From the NCBI RefSeq assembly GCF_016862675.1, contig NZ_BONK01000001.1, positions 248,001-312,000 of the forward strand: a DNA stretch of 64,000 nucleotides. The letters run 5' to 3'. The translations under genes and the position numbers were made by a program. A model generated the notes under the pieces. The model did no database searches. It worked only from the letters and a program-made list of their open reading frames with translations, and was not told where the DNA came from. Shown piece by piece: positions 48,451 through 59,393 of the stretch; within the stretch, counting starts at the first letter, position 1, and every line of letters begins with the position of its first letter. This DNA is from Cellulomonas chitinilytica (GTDB lineage: Bacteria; Actinomycetota; Actinomycetes; Actinomycetales; Cellulomonadaceae).

Positions 48451-49512
48451 TCACCCCCGGCGCGGCTCGGCGGGACCGGCCGGCGTCGCATCCTCGCCCG
48501 CGGGCTCCTCGAGCGGCGGGTCCGCCGTCCACGCCGCCGCCAGCAGCACGATGCGCGAGATCAGGTTGATCCACACCAGCAGCGTGACGATCACCGCGAA
48601 CGACGCGAGCAGCGGGTTCCGGCTCGCGCTGCCCGCGACCACCGACGTCCCGAGGATCCGCACCACCCCGATCCCGGTGGCCGCGATGACCGACCCCCAC
48701 CACAGGTCCCGCCAGCGCGGGTTCTCCCCCGCGAGGACCTTCACGACCAGCAGGAACGTCCCGACGTCGACCACGAACGCCACCGCGATGCCGACCACCC
48801 GGACCGCGAGGCTCGACGTGCCCGTCCAGCCGACCACCTGCAGGAGCCACTGCGTCGCGGCCCCGACGGCGGTCGTGAGCAACGCCGACAGGAGCACGGC
48901 CACCGCCATGCCGACGAAGCCGACGAGCGCGCGCAGCTTGCCCATCACGGCGTTCTCGCCGCCGACGGCACCGAACATCGCCCGCACCCCCGTGCGGAGC
49001 GCCGCCGTCGCCGACAGCGCGCTGAGCACGAGCACGACCAGCGCGACGATTCCCGCCGCCGTGAGGGTGGGGCTCAGGACGAGCGCGTCGGGGTCGATCA
49101 GACCCGTGCCCTCGTCGGTCCTCAGCAGGCCGGGCAACGACGCCGACAGCGAGTCGAGCACCTTCTGCCGCAGCTCGTCGTTGCCGCCGAGCACGGCCAT
49201 GAACACCGTGTACCCGATCGTCAGCCCGGCGAACACCGAGAACAGCGCCGCGTACGCGATGCCCCCGGTGAGCAGCCCGCCGCCGCGTGCCCCGAACCGG
49301 GCGTTCGCCCGACCCGGGCGGGAGTGCTTCCACCACTCCATCAGGGCCTTCGCGCGGTCGACGAGCGACGGTCGCGCGCTCCCTGCGCCCTGCCTGCCCG
49401 GCTTGCCCGGCGGGTCCGGTGCGACGGCCGCCGCGTGGACGTGCGCGGCACCCTCGCCGACCGCGGGGCCGGCGGTGTCCTCGTCCGGCCGCCGTGCCGC
49501 GCCTGCCGCCAT
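48451..49512 (-). CDS. YihY/virulence factor BrkB family membrane protein
   Basis: 353 aa with a cytoplasmic N-terminal tail and six membrane helices. ARFGARGGGLLTGGIAYAALFSVFAGLTIGYTVF is the family entry motif; ENPRWRDLWWGSVIAATGIGVVRILG and FAVIVTLLVWINLISRIVLLAAAW are also typical. Function undefined. ATG at 49512 follows TAGGGT by 6 nt, leaderless. Confidence 0.88.
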   Translation of the reverse strand: MAAGAARRPDEDTAGPAVGEGAAHVHAAAVAPDPPGKPGRQGAGSARPSLVDRAKALMEWWKHSRPGRANARFGARGGGLLTGGIAYAALFSVFAGLTIGYTVFMAVLGGNDELRQKVLDSLSASLPGLLRTDEGTGLIDPDALVLSPTLTAAGIVALVVLVLSALSATAALRTGVRAMFGAVGGENAVMGKLRALVGFVGMAVAVLLSALLTTAVGAATQWLLQVVGWTGTSSLAVRVVGIAVAFVVDVGTFLLVVKVLAGENPRWRDLWWGSVIAATGIGVVRILGTSVVAGSASRNPLLASFAVIVTLLVWINLISRIVLLAAAWTADPPLEEPAGEDATPAGPAEPRRG

Positions 49513-49521
49513 GCGACGACC

Positions 49522-51428
<1,907 letters not shown>

Positions 51429-51827
51429 TCAGGTCGCCTCGTCGTCGAACGGAGCCCGCCAGCTCGGCTCACCGCCCACGGCCGTCGACGTCGCCCCCGC
51501 GGCGAGCCCACCGGGCACCCGCCCCGCGGTCGGGCGGGACGTGGACGGCACCGTCACCGGGCGCGCCGGGGCCGTGTCCTCCAGCAGCGCCTCGCGCACG
51601 ATGCGCCGCGGGTCGTACCGGCGGGGGTCGAGCGACGCCCAGTCGATGTCGCGGGCTTCCTCGCCCAGCTCCTCGTCGACCCGGGCCTTGGCGTCCTGCG
51701 CGAACCGGCGCGCACGACGCACCCACGTGCCGAGCTGCTCGGCGTAGGCAGGGAGGCGTTCGGGCCCGATGACGAGCGCCGCGACGACGAGGAGCACCAC
51801 GAGCTCTCCGCCGTTGATCCCGAACAC
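51429..51827 (-). CDS. tatB: Twin-arginine translocase subunit TatB
   Basis: 132 aa. One N-terminal membrane helix GGELVVLLVVAALVIGPERLP followed by an amphipathic helix (YAEQLGTWVRRARRFAQDAKARVDEEL), typical of TatB, and a disordered tail. Recognises twin-Arg signal peptides with TatC (not in window). GTG at 51827 with TACCCT ending 6 nt upstream. Downstream of htrA as in mycobacterial sigE loci. Confidence 0.9.
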   Translation of the reverse strand: MFGINGGELVVLLVVAALVIGPERLPAYAEQLGTWVRRARRFAQDAKARVDEELGEEARDIDWASLDPRRYDPRRIVREALLEDTAPARPVTVPSTSRPTAGRVPGGLAAGATSTAVGGEPSWRAPFDDEAT

Positions 51828-51924
51828 CCGGTCAGGGTACCCCCCGCTCCTGGGCCCCCGGGGGCGTTGCGGGACGGCCGGGCACGGGCCCGGCGCATCC
51901 GGCCGCCTCAGCGAGCGTCGGCGG

Positions 51925-53541
51925 TCAGCTCGCGGGGCCCTCGTCGAGCCGGACGCGGACGTCCCGCTCGTCGGAACCCGTCCGCACGTGCAGCACGACC
52001 GTGTCGCCGGGCGTCCGGGCACGGATCGCGACGATGAGCTCGTCAGGGTCCGTCACGGGCCGGCCGTCGATCGCGAGGATGATGTCGCCCCGGTGGATGC
52101 CCGCCCGGTCGGCCGGTCCGTCGGGGGTGATCGCCGGGGTGCCGTCCCGGTCGACCGCGGAGACCGCGACACCCTCGCCCACGTAGCGCTGGTCCAGCAG
52201 CACACCGATGACGGGGTAGGTCGCGTGACCCGTCTCGATCAGCTGCTCGGCCGTCCGCCGCACCTGGTTCGACGGGATCGCGAAGCCGAGACCGATGCTG
52301 CCGCCGACCTCGCTCAGCGACCCCGGCGGCTGCGCGATCGCCGAGTTGATGCCGATGACCGCACCCGAGCCGTCGACGAGGGGGCCGCCGGAGTTGCCGG
52401 GGTTGATCGCCGCGTCGGTCTGGATCGCGTTGATGAAGGCCGTGTCCGTCTCGTCGCCCGCCGACACCGGCCGGTTGAGCGCGCTCACGATCCCGGTCGT
52501 CACCGTGCCGGCCAGGCCCAGCGGCGCACCGATCGCGACGACCGGGTCGCCGACGACCACGGTGTCCGAGTCGCCCAGCAGGAGCGGGGTCAGGCCCTCG
52601 ACGTCGACCTTCACGACGGCCAGGTCGTACTCCGAGGTGCGCCCGACGATCGTCGCGGGCTTCTCGCTCCCGTCGGAGAACGTCACCGTGATCGACGTCG
52701 ACGCGTCCGCCGCGTCCGCGACGACGTGGTTGTTCGTCACGACGTAGCCGTCCTGGCGCAGCACGAAGCCCGACCCCGTCGCCGTCCCCGACGGCCCGTC
52801 CACCTGGATCGAGACCACGCTCGGCAGGACCTTCGAGGCGATGCCCGCGACCGAGTCGGGCGCGCGGTCGACGCTCTGCGAGCCGGAGCCCGCCGCGGCG
52901 ACCGGCAGGCCCGCGTCCGCGAGGTGCGGGTCCGGGCCGATCCGGGAGCCGAGCACGCCGCCGACCACGCCCGCGACCAGCGCGAGGGCCACCAGCGGGA
53001 CGACCCACGCCACCGACAGGGTGCGCCGCCGGCGCCGGGGGCCCGCCGTGGGGCCGACGAGACCGGCAGGTGCGTGCGGGCCGTGGGGGTCCGCGGCGTG
53101 CGGGCCGGCCACGTGCGTCCCGGGTGCGTACGGCCCGGACGCGTGCGCCGCGGGCACCCCGTGCGCGTACGGTCCGGGCGCGTGCGCGGACGACGCGTGC
53201 GAGACGTGCGCGCCCCCCGGGGTGCCCGGCGCGTACGGCGAGCCGGGAGCGTGGGCGACGCCCGACGCGTGCGCGGACGGCCGGTGCGGCGCGGCGAACG
53301 GGTTGTCCGACACGGGCGCGGCGCCCGGGACGGGCCCGTGCGGCGTCACCGGCGAGGTCGGCGCCGCACCGGTGCCGGGCACCGACCAGCTGCGCGGCCC
53401 GGGAGGTGCGAACAGAGGGGCGGGCTCGGCGGCGGCCTCGGCCTGCGCGTGGTCCACCGACGACGCGTGCGGCTGCGGGTCCGGCTGAGGGTCCGGCATC
53501 GGCGCGGGACGGTGCACGGCGTCGTCGTCGGGGTTCGTCAT
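51925..53541 (-). CDS. htrA: HtrA/DegP-type S1C serine protease with PDZ domain
   Basis: 538 aa. A ~175-residue cytoplasmic N-terminus rich in Pro, Ala and His is followed by one membrane helix (LSVAWVVPLVALALVAGVVGGVLGS), then a trypsin-type domain with His in VVTNNHVVADA, Asp in SEYDLAVVKV and Ser in INPGNSGGPLVD, and a C-terminal PDZ domain (GPADRAGIHRGDIILAIDGRPV). Extracytoplasmic protein quality-control protease. Overlaps the anti-sigma gene by 4 nt, so it is coexpressed with sigE under envelope stress. Confidence 0.95.
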   Translation of the reverse strand: MTNPDDDAVHRPAPMPDPQPDPQPHASSVDHAQAEAAAEPAPLFAPPGPRSWSVPGTGAAPTSPVTPHGPVPGAAPVSDNPFAAPHRPSAHASGVAHAPGSPYAPGTPGGAHVSHASSAHAPGPYAHGVPAAHASGPYAPGTHVAGPHAADPHGPHAPAGLVGPTAGPRRRRRTLSVAWVVPLVALALVAGVVGGVLGSRIGPDPHLADAGLPVAAAGSGSQSVDRAPDSVAGIASKVLPSVVSIQVDGPSGTATGSGFVLRQDGYVVTNNHVVADAADASTSITVTFSDGSEKPATIVGRTSEYDLAVVKVDVEGLTPLLLGDSDTVVVGDPVVAIGAPLGLAGTVTTGIVSALNRPVSAGDETDTAFINAIQTDAAINPGNSGGPLVDGSGAVIGINSAIAQPPGSLSEVGGSIGLGFAIPSNQVRRTAEQLIETGHATYPVIGVLLDQRYVGEGVAVSAVDRDGTPAITPDGPADRAGIHRGDIILAIDGRPVTDPDELIVAIRARTPGDTVVLHVRTGSDERDVRVRLDEGPAS

Positions 53542-54539
53542 GGGCGCTGCCAAGCTCCTGTCACCGTGTCCCAGCCGCGCGTCATCCGCGCCGGCACCCC
53601 GTCGTCGAAGGTGCCACCGGGAAAGGCTCCCACGAGAGCGTCGACGTCCGTGTCGTCCTGCGCCGAGCCGATCACCTGGACCACGGTCGCGTCCGCCTGC
53701 CACGCCACGTGCCACGGCTCGAACGCGAGCACGTACACGTCGCGCCCCCGGACCTGCTGGACGGGCACGGCGGCGAGCTGCTCGGTGTCGAGGCGGCCCT
53801 GCTGCTCGGTCACGACGAACGACCCCGTGGGGGTCGCGACGTCGACCTCCAGCACCGTCGCGTCGTCACCCGACCAGCGCACCGCGGCCACGGACCAGCC
53901 CGACGGCAGCGACTGCGGGACGGACCACCCGTGCGACCGGAGCCAGCCGAGGGTGTCGTCGTCCACGGCCACCGCCGACACCGGGTCCGGCGCCCAGCGC
54001 GTGGACACGGCGGTGCCCGGACCGGTGGGGACGGCTGCTGCGAGCGCCTCGAGGTCCGCGCCGGGGCTGCCGACCGGGACGACGTCGGGCCGCTCCCCGA
54101 GCACGAACAGCATCGCCGCGACGGCGCCGAGCCCGGCGACCGAGCCGGCGGCGAGCCGCACCGGTGAGCGGCGCGGGGCGACCTGGCCGCGCAGCGGCGC
54201 GCCGGTGCGTCCTGCCCAGGCGCGCGCGGCGACGCCGCCGGTGAGCCCGTACGACGCGAGCTCGGGACGGCTGCGCCGCGGCGGCGGCGCGAACGGGTCG
54301 GCACCGAACCGGACCGGTGCGTCGGCCGCCGGTGCCAGCGAGAGCAGCCGCGCGGTCAGGTCGGCGGTGGGCTGCACGTCGTCCGCGGACGACGACAGCG
54401 CCGTGCGTGCGGCGCGCGCCGCGGCCAGGTCGGCGGCGCACTGCGGGCACCCGGCGACGTGCGCGAGCGCGCGCTCGGTGGCGGCGACGGACAGCTGACC
54501 GTCGACCAGCGCGCTGATCCACGACCCGAGGTGCGTCAT
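53538..54539 (-). CDS. Zinc-binding anti-sigma factor with extracytoplasmic domain
   Basis: 333 aa. N-terminal ZAS-type motif HVAGCPQC (HxxxCxxC) within an anti-sigma helix bundle, one membrane helix ([22 protein letters not shown]), and a C-terminal extracytoplasmic domain of ~180 residues with [12 protein letters not shown] and [17 protein letters not shown], resembling the MucB/sensor part of RseA/RskA-like proteins. Placed between sigE and htrA with 4-nt overlaps on both sides, so it is the sigE antagonist (RseA in mycobacteria). Confidence 0.9.
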   Translation of the reverse strand: MTHLGSWISALVDGQLSVAATERALAHVAGCPQCAADLAAARAARTALSSSADDVQPTADLTARLLSLAPAADAPVRFGADPFAPPPRRSRPELASYGLTGGVAARAWAGRTGAPLRGQVAPRRSPVRLAAGSVAGLGAVAAMLFVLGERPDVVPVGSPGADLEALAAAVPTGPGTAVSTRWAPDPVSAVAVDDDTLGWLRSHGWSVPQSLPSGWSVAAVRWSGDDATVLEVDVATPTGSFVVTEQQGRLDTEQLAAVPVQQVRGRDVYVLAFEPWHVAWQADATVVQVIGSAQDDTDVDALVGAFPGGTFDDGVPARMTRGWDTVTGAWQRP

Positions 54540-55108
54540 CGCGACGCCCGGGCGGGTGCGGGGACGGTCCCTGAGGCGCCCGGGGCGCGGTGGCCGAGCG
54601 ACTCACGCAGGCGGGCCCGTGCCCGGTGGATGCGGGACCGCACGGTGCCGAGCTTGATGCCGAGCGTGACCGCGATCTCCTCGTACGACAGGCCCTCGAT
54701 GTCGCACAGGACGACCGCGGCCCGGTACTCCGGCGGCAGCTCGTCGAGGGCGCGCTGCACGTCGTGGTCGAGGTGCGCGTGCTCGAAGGCCCGCTCGGGC
54801 GCCGCGAGCTGGTCGGTGGACGCGTAGCGCTCCTGCTCCTCGCCCATCGCGTCCATCCGGACCCGCTGCTTGCGGCGCGCCTGGTCGAGGAAGAGGTTCG
54901 TCGTGATGCGGTGCAGCCAGCCCTCGAACGTCCCGGGCGTGTACGTGCCGAGCGAGCGGAACACCCGCACGAACGTCTCCTGCGTGAGGTCCTCGGCGTC
55001 GTGCTGGTTCCCGGTGAGCCGGTACGCGAGGCGGTAGACGCGCGCGGAGTGCTCGCGCACGATCTGCTCCCACGTCGGCGGCTGCCAGGCAGCCGGCTGC
55101 GCGGTCAT
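54536..55108 (-). CDS. sigE: ECF sigma factor SigE
   Basis: 190 aa. Region 2 at ~20-90 ([62 protein letters not shown]) and region 4 at ~120-175 ([51 protein letters not shown]). Directs envelope-stress transcription. ATG at 55108 with GGAG and GAGG sites. A GGAAC-N18-GTT promoter lies ~115 bp upstream. Operon order sigE, anti-sigma, htrA, tatB matches M. tuberculosis. Confidence 0.95.
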   Translation of the reverse strand: MTAQPAAWQPPTWEQIVREHSARVYRLAYRLTGNQHDAEDLTQETFVRVFRSLGTYTPGTFEGWLHRITTNLFLDQARRKQRVRMDAMGEEQERYASTDQLAAPERAFEHAHLDHDVQRALDELPPEYRAAVVLCDIEGLSYEEIAVTLGIKLGTVRSRIHRARARLRESLGHRAPGASGTVPAPARASR

Positions 55109-55220
55109 GTCCTCGGTGCTCCTTCGGGTGGTGCGGTGCGTGCTGCGTGTGCTCGGGCGCGTACCACGTCGGTGCGGGTCCTCAGTGTCCCAGGTCCTGC
55201 CGACCCGTACGAACCGGAGC

Positions 55221-55246
55221 AACGCCGCGCAGGCCCCGGAAGTTCC
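55221..55246 (-). promoter_or_regulatory. GGAAC-N18-GTT stress-type promoter of sigE
   Basis: Minus-strand GGAAC (55246-55242) and GTT (55223-55221) separated by exactly 18 nt, the pattern used by SigR/SigH- and SigE-type sigma factors in actinobacteria. Implies autoregulation by SigE or control by a SigR homologue outside the window. Confidence 0.65.
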
Positions 55247-55406
55247 GGCCTCACCCGCACGAGGTGCCCGGTGCCGCCTGCGGTGCCCCCGCCGAGGCGG
55301 CCGATAGGCTGGCCGCGACCAGCGCCCACCAGCGCTTTCGCGGCACGTCCGCCGCACCTCGCCAGACGACGTCCAGACGCACCACCAGCACCGCCGGGAG
55401 GCCGCC

Positions 55407-56039
55407 ATCTCCACCGACAAGGCCCAGAGCTGGGTCTACAGCGAGGAGTTCCTCCCCGAGGACGACGTGCTGCTGCGCGCCCGGGAGCGCGCCGCGCAGC
55501 TCGGGTGCACGCCGGTGCTGCCGGGCGCGGGCGCGGCCCTGTCCGTGCTCGCCGCAGCCGCCGGTGCGCGCGCGGTCGTCGAGATCGGCACGGGGACGGG
55601 CGTCGGCTCCCTCTACCTCCTGCGGGGCATGCCCACGGACGGCGTGCTCACCACGATCGATCTCGAGGTCGAGCACCAGCGTGCCGCGAAGGAGGCGTTC
55701 ACCGAGGAGGGTGTCCGGCCGACGCGGACGCGGACCATCTCGGGCCGGGCGCTCGACGTGCTGCCGCGCCTCACGGACGGCGGGTACGACCTGGTGTTCG
55801 TCGACGCGGACAAGGAGTCGTACCCCGGCTACGTCGAGCAGGCCGTGCGCCTGCTGCGGCCCGGGGGTGTGCTCGCCGTGGACAACGCCCTGTGGCACGA
55901 CCGGGTGGCGGACCCGGCGCGCCGCGACGAGCTGACGACGATCATCCGCGAGGTCGGTCGCACGGTGCGCGGCGACGAGCGCCTGCTGCCCGCGATGCTC
56001 CCGTCGGGGGACGGGCTGCTGGTGGCCGTGCGCCGCTGA
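55407..56039 (+). CDS. SAM-dependent O-methyltransferase with probable ATC start
   Basis: 210 aa. Class I methyltransferase: conserved N-terminal [22 protein letters not shown]-binding [17 protein letters not shown], acidic strand [45 protein letters not shown] (metal/substrate site of the COMT-like family). The conserved N-terminus begins at codon 2 of an ATC (55407) preceded by GGGAGG at 5 nt; no ATG, GTG or TTG exists in frame between it and a TAG at 55305. A GTG at 55467 would delete 20 conserved residues. Divergent from sigE, as Rv1220c is. TAGGCT at 55305-55310 may be its -10. Confidence 0.85.
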   Translation: MSTDKAQSWVYSEEFLPEDDVLLRARERAAQLGCTPVLPGAGAALSVLAAAAGARAVVEIGTGTGVGSLYLLRGMPTDGVLTTIDLEVEHQRAAKEAFTEEGVRPTRTRTISGRALDVLPRLTDGGYDLVFVDADKESYPGYVEQAVRLLRPGGVLAVDNALWHDRVADPARRDELTTIIREVGRTVRGDERLLPAMLPSGDGLLVAVRR

Positions 56040-56106
56040 CGCGACCCCCACCCGCTGCCCTCGGGGCGCGCGCCGCCCTGTCCGGGCGGGCCGGCTCAGG
56101 CGTGCG

Positions 56107-57735
56107 TCACTGCAGGTCGGACAGGTACCGCAGCAGCAGCCGGGCACCGAACCCGGTCGCCCCCTCGGTCACCTCGTGGCGGTCCGCCGTCGAACGCGCC
56201 GGGCCGGCGATGTCGAGGTGCGCCCACCGGCGCTGCCCGACGAAGTGGCGCAGGAACAGCGCGGCCGTGATCGACCCGCCCCCGATCCGCTTGTCGGACG
56301 GCACGTGCCGCAGGTCGGCGACGTCCGACCGGACGGCCTCCTCGTACTCGTCGACCAGCGGCATGTGCCAGGCGAGCTCGCCCGACGCGTCGCCCGCCTC
56401 GACGAGCGCGGCGACGAGGTCGTCGTCCGACCCGTACAGCGCGGCGTGCTGCTTGCCGAGCCCGAGCGTCGCCGCCCCGGTCAGCGTCGCGACGTCCACG
56501 AGCACGTCGGGGTCGAGCGCGGCGTCGGCCCAGGCGAGCGCGTCCGCGAGCACCAGGCGCCCCTCGGCGTCGGTGTTCGCGATCTCGACGGTGGTGCCCC
56601 CGAACAGCCGCAGGACGTCCCCGGGCCGGTACGACGCCCCTCCGAAGTGGTTCTCGGCGAGCGGCAGCACCGCCGTCACGCGGTGCCCGACCCCGGCCTG
56701 CGCGGCACCGAGCACGGCAGCCAGGGCCACCGCGGCACCGGTCATGTCCGTCTTCATCGGCACCATCGCCTCGCGCGGCTTGATGGACAGCCCGCCCGTG
56801 TCGTAGGTGATGCCCTTGCCGACGAGGACGACGTGCCGGACCCCGTGGGCGCCACCACCGGTCGTCGACGGCGTGTAGCCGACGGTGACGAGCCGGGGTG
56901 GCGACGCCGAGCCGGCGCCGACGGCCACGATCCCCCCGAAGCCTTGGGCCTCGAGCTCGCGCGGGCCGCGCACCTCGACCTCGAGCCCGGCCGCCGTCGC
57001 GAGCCGGACCGCCTGGTCGGCCATCCATGCGGGGTTCTTGGTGCTCGACGGCGTCGTCGCGAGGTCGCGGACCAGCCACGTGGCCTGCGCGGCGACCCGT
57101 CCCGCCTCGACCGCCGCAGCAGCCCGGCCGCCGTCCCGACCCAGCAGGACCAGCTCCGCGGGCGGCGTCTCGGGGGCCGTCCGCGCGGCCGCGCTCGGCG
57201 GCGTGTACGCGGCCAGGAGGTACCCCTCCGTGAGCGCGCGGGCCGCCGTCGCCTGGTCGGAGGCCGACTGGCCACGGTGCGCGCCGAGCGTGGTGACGAC
57301 CCGACCGAGCCCGCGCGTGGCCCGGGCGAGCGCGGCGCCCGCCCGGCGCAGGTCGCCCGGTGTCCCCTCGCCGACGCCGACGAGCACCAGCCGCGGCGGG
57401 AGGTCGGACCAGGGCAGCACCACCGACGAGCCGACGGGCCGCGGGAGCTGCAGCACGTACGACTCGCCGGGCGCACCCGTGAGGCGCACCCGCTCGGCGA
57501 TCTCCGCGAGGTCCAGCCCGAACCGGGCCGCGGCCTCCGCGGTGCCCTCGCGCGGCTGGACGCCCTCGTCGCCCGGCCCTGCGGGGGCGACCGGGACGGC
57601 GACGGCGTCCGTGGACCCGTCCGTCAGGAGCGCCGACGTGCCGAGCTCGGCGCCGTCGAGCACGACGGCCGGCGGGGTCCGGCCGATCACGGTGTCAGGT
57701 GCCGACCGGGGTCGCGCGTCCGTGGTCCGTGCCAT
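56107..57735 (-). CDS. pepA: Leucyl aminopeptidase, M17 family
   Basis: 542 aa. N-terminal domain to ~220, then the two-metal catalytic domain: VGKGITYDTGGLSIKP, MKTDMTGAAV, NTDAEGRLVLADAL and the bicarbonate-site region; active-site Lys and Arg are present in GKG and EGRL. Removes N-terminal amino acids from peptides in the cytosol. ATG at 57735; 17 bp downstream of the DUF3117 gene. Confidence 0.95.
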   Translation of the reverse strand: MARTTDARPRSAPDTVIGRTPPAVVLDGAELGTSALLTDGSTDAVAVPVAPAGPGDEGVQPREGTAEAAARFGLDLAEIAERVRLTGAPGESYVLQLPRPVGSSVVLPWSDLPPRLVLVGVGEGTPGDLRRAGAALARATRGLGRVVTTLGAHRGQSASDQATAARALTEGYLLAAYTPPSAAARTAPETPPAELVLLGRDGGRAAAAVEAGRVAAQATWLVRDLATTPSSTKNPAWMADQAVRLATAAGLEVEVRGPRELEAQGFGGIVAVGAGSASPPRLVTVGYTPSTTGGGAHGVRHVVLVGKGITYDTGGLSIKPREAMVPMKTDMTGAAVALAAVLGAAQAGVGHRVTAVLPLAENHFGGASYRPGDVLRLFGGTTVEIANTDAEGRLVLADALAWADAALDPDVLVDVATLTGAATLGLGKQHAALYGSDDDLVAALVEAGDASGELAWHMPLVDEYEEAVRSDVADLRHVPSDKRIGGGSITAALFLRHFVGQRRWAHLDIAGPARSTADRHEVTEGATGFGARLLLRYLSDLQ

Positions 57736-57752
57736 GCGATCGGCGTCCGCCG

Positions 57753-57920
57753 TCAGGAGACGACGGACGTCAGAGCCTCGCCCAGCTCGGCGGCCTCGGT
57801 CGCGTTGAGCTCGACCACCAGCCGTCCACCGCCCTCGAGCGGGACGCGCATCACGATGCCTCGTCCCTCCTTGGTCACCTCGAGCGGTCCGTCACCGGTC
57901 CTCGGCTTCATCGCGGCCAT
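57753..57920 (-). CDS. DUF3117 small protein
   Basis: 55 aa: MAAMKPRTGDGPLEVTKEGR start, IVMRVPLEGGGRLVVELNATEAAELGEAL core. Highly conserved, uncharacterised actinobacterial family (homologue of Rv1211). No membrane helix or Cys. The ATG at 57920 is close to GGAGAGG. Upstream spacer to 58127 (207 bp) holds no other gene. Confidence 0.92.
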   Translation of the reverse strand: MAAMKPRTGDGPLEVTKEGRGIVMRVPLEGGGRLVVELNATEAAELGEALTSVVS

Positions 57921-58127
57921 GCGGGGCCTCTCCTTCGCCTCGTGCGTCCGGACCGGGCCGCACCCGTGCGCTCGCGCGCACAGGCCGACGGCCCGAGCTG
58001 CCGGTTGTCCGCGTTCATCCTAGTCGACCGCGAGGGCCCCTACCTCGGTCGACGTACGTCGAGACCCCCGACCGGGCGTATGAACGGGGGTACGGCCGGA
58101 CGCACGTCCAGTGTCCGCGAGCTCCCG

Positions 58128-59393
58128 TCAGGGCGGCCAGCCGTACGGCGGCGTGAGCCGCCACGTGTTCCAGATCCACACGAGCTGCAGCCCGAGCATC
58201 ACCGCGACCACGGCCCCCAGCCACAGGCGCCGGGCCACGGCGGGACGGGTGACCACGCCGGCCGTCACGGCGGCGAACGGGAAGGCCAGCAGCAGGAACC
58301 GGGCGAGGCTGCTGCCAGGCTCGATCGCCGCCGCGATGTACAGCACGTACGCGGCCGGCCACGTGTGCAGCTCGTTGCCGAGCCGCCAGGCCGCCGGCAC
58401 CACGAGGACCGCCAGCACGAGCAGCGCGCCGGCACCGACCACCCACCACGCCCACTCGCCGAACCAGAAGTGCGACACGTACCCCCACGCCCCGAACGGG
58501 ACGACCTCGTGCACCCCGCGCCACGACTCCTGGGTCAGCAGGTACCCGTCCTTCTCGCCCGTCACCCAGCCGCAGATCAACGGCCACGCGACCCCCGAGA
58601 CCACCGCGGACGCCGCGAGCGCGACCAGACCGCCCGCGTCCCGCAGGCCCAGGTGGTCGGTCCCCTTGCGGCTCCCCCACCAGCGCACGACCGCGTGCAC
58701 GACGATCACCGCCGCCATCGGCAGGGCCACCGCCCGGGTGAAGCCGAGGGCCAGGACGACGACGGCGGTCAGCAGGTACCGCCGCTCGACGAGGAGCAGC
58801 AGGGCGGACGCGATGAGCAGCAGCGCGAGGGACTCGGTGTATCCGACCTGCAGGACGACAGCCGTCGGGAAGACGCTGACGAGCAGCACCGTCGCGAGCG
58901 GCAGGCCCGGCCGGGCCGCGACCGCCCGCGGTGCCCCCTTCTCGACGAGCCGGTAGATGACGACGGTCGCGGCGCCGCCGAGCACGAGGGCGAGGATCGG
59001 AGCGACGACGTGCCAGGGCGCGGTCGTGACCGCCATGAGACCGCGGACCAGGATCGGGAAGAGGGGGAAGAACGCCCACGGGTTCTGCTGGACGACGCCC
59101 TGCTCGTCCCGCGGCAGCTCGGACGGGTACCCGCCCTCGGCGATCTGCTGGTACCACAGCGCGTCCCACCAGCCGCCCGTGAACTGCAGGTAGGACGGTG
59201 CGGCGGGACCGAAGTAGCTCTCGACCTGGTGCTGCGCGGTCACGACGAACGCGATCGCGCTGAACAGCCGCGCCGCCGCGTAGACGGCGAGCGTCTGGCA
59301 CCACCACGGCCACGTGCGCGGGTCCCAGCGCGACGCGACGGGTGCCGGCTCCTCGCCGTCCTGCGTGGCGGGCGCCCCCGCGGGCGCGGTCAC
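58128..59393 (-). CDS. Membrane protein of the PIG-V/mannosyltransferase type
   Basis: 421 aa with about ten to eleven membrane helices. WWDALWYQQIAEGGYP, with its acidic residue in the first extracytoplasmic loop, QNPWAFFPLFPILVRGLM and VGYTESLALLLIASALLLL are marks of GPI-mannosyltransferase II (PIG-V)-like polyprenol-phosphate-dependent glycosyltransferases. Likely adds a sugar to a lipid or protein on the outer face. GTG start overlaps the folP-like stop (GTGA). Confidence 0.82.
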   Translation of the reverse strand: MTAPAGAPATQDGEEPAPVASRWDPRTWPWWCQTLAVYAAARLFSAIAFVVTAQHQVESYFGPAAPSYLQFTGGWWDALWYQQIAEGGYPSELPRDEQGVVQQNPWAFFPLFPILVRGLMAVTTAPWHVVAPILALVLGGAATVVIYRLVEKGAPRAVAARPGLPLATVLLVSVFPTAVVLQVGYTESLALLLIASALLLLVERRYLLTAVVVLALGFTRAVALPMAAVIVVHAVVRWWGSRKGTDHLGLRDAGGLVALAASAVVSGVAWPLICGWVTGEKDGYLLTQESWRGVHEVVPFGAWGYVSHFWFGEWAWWVVGAGALLVLAVLVVPAAWRLGNELHTWPAAYVLYIAAAIEPGSSLARFLLLAFPFAAVTAGVVTRPAVARRLWLGAVVAVMLGLQLVWIWNTWRLTPPYGWPP

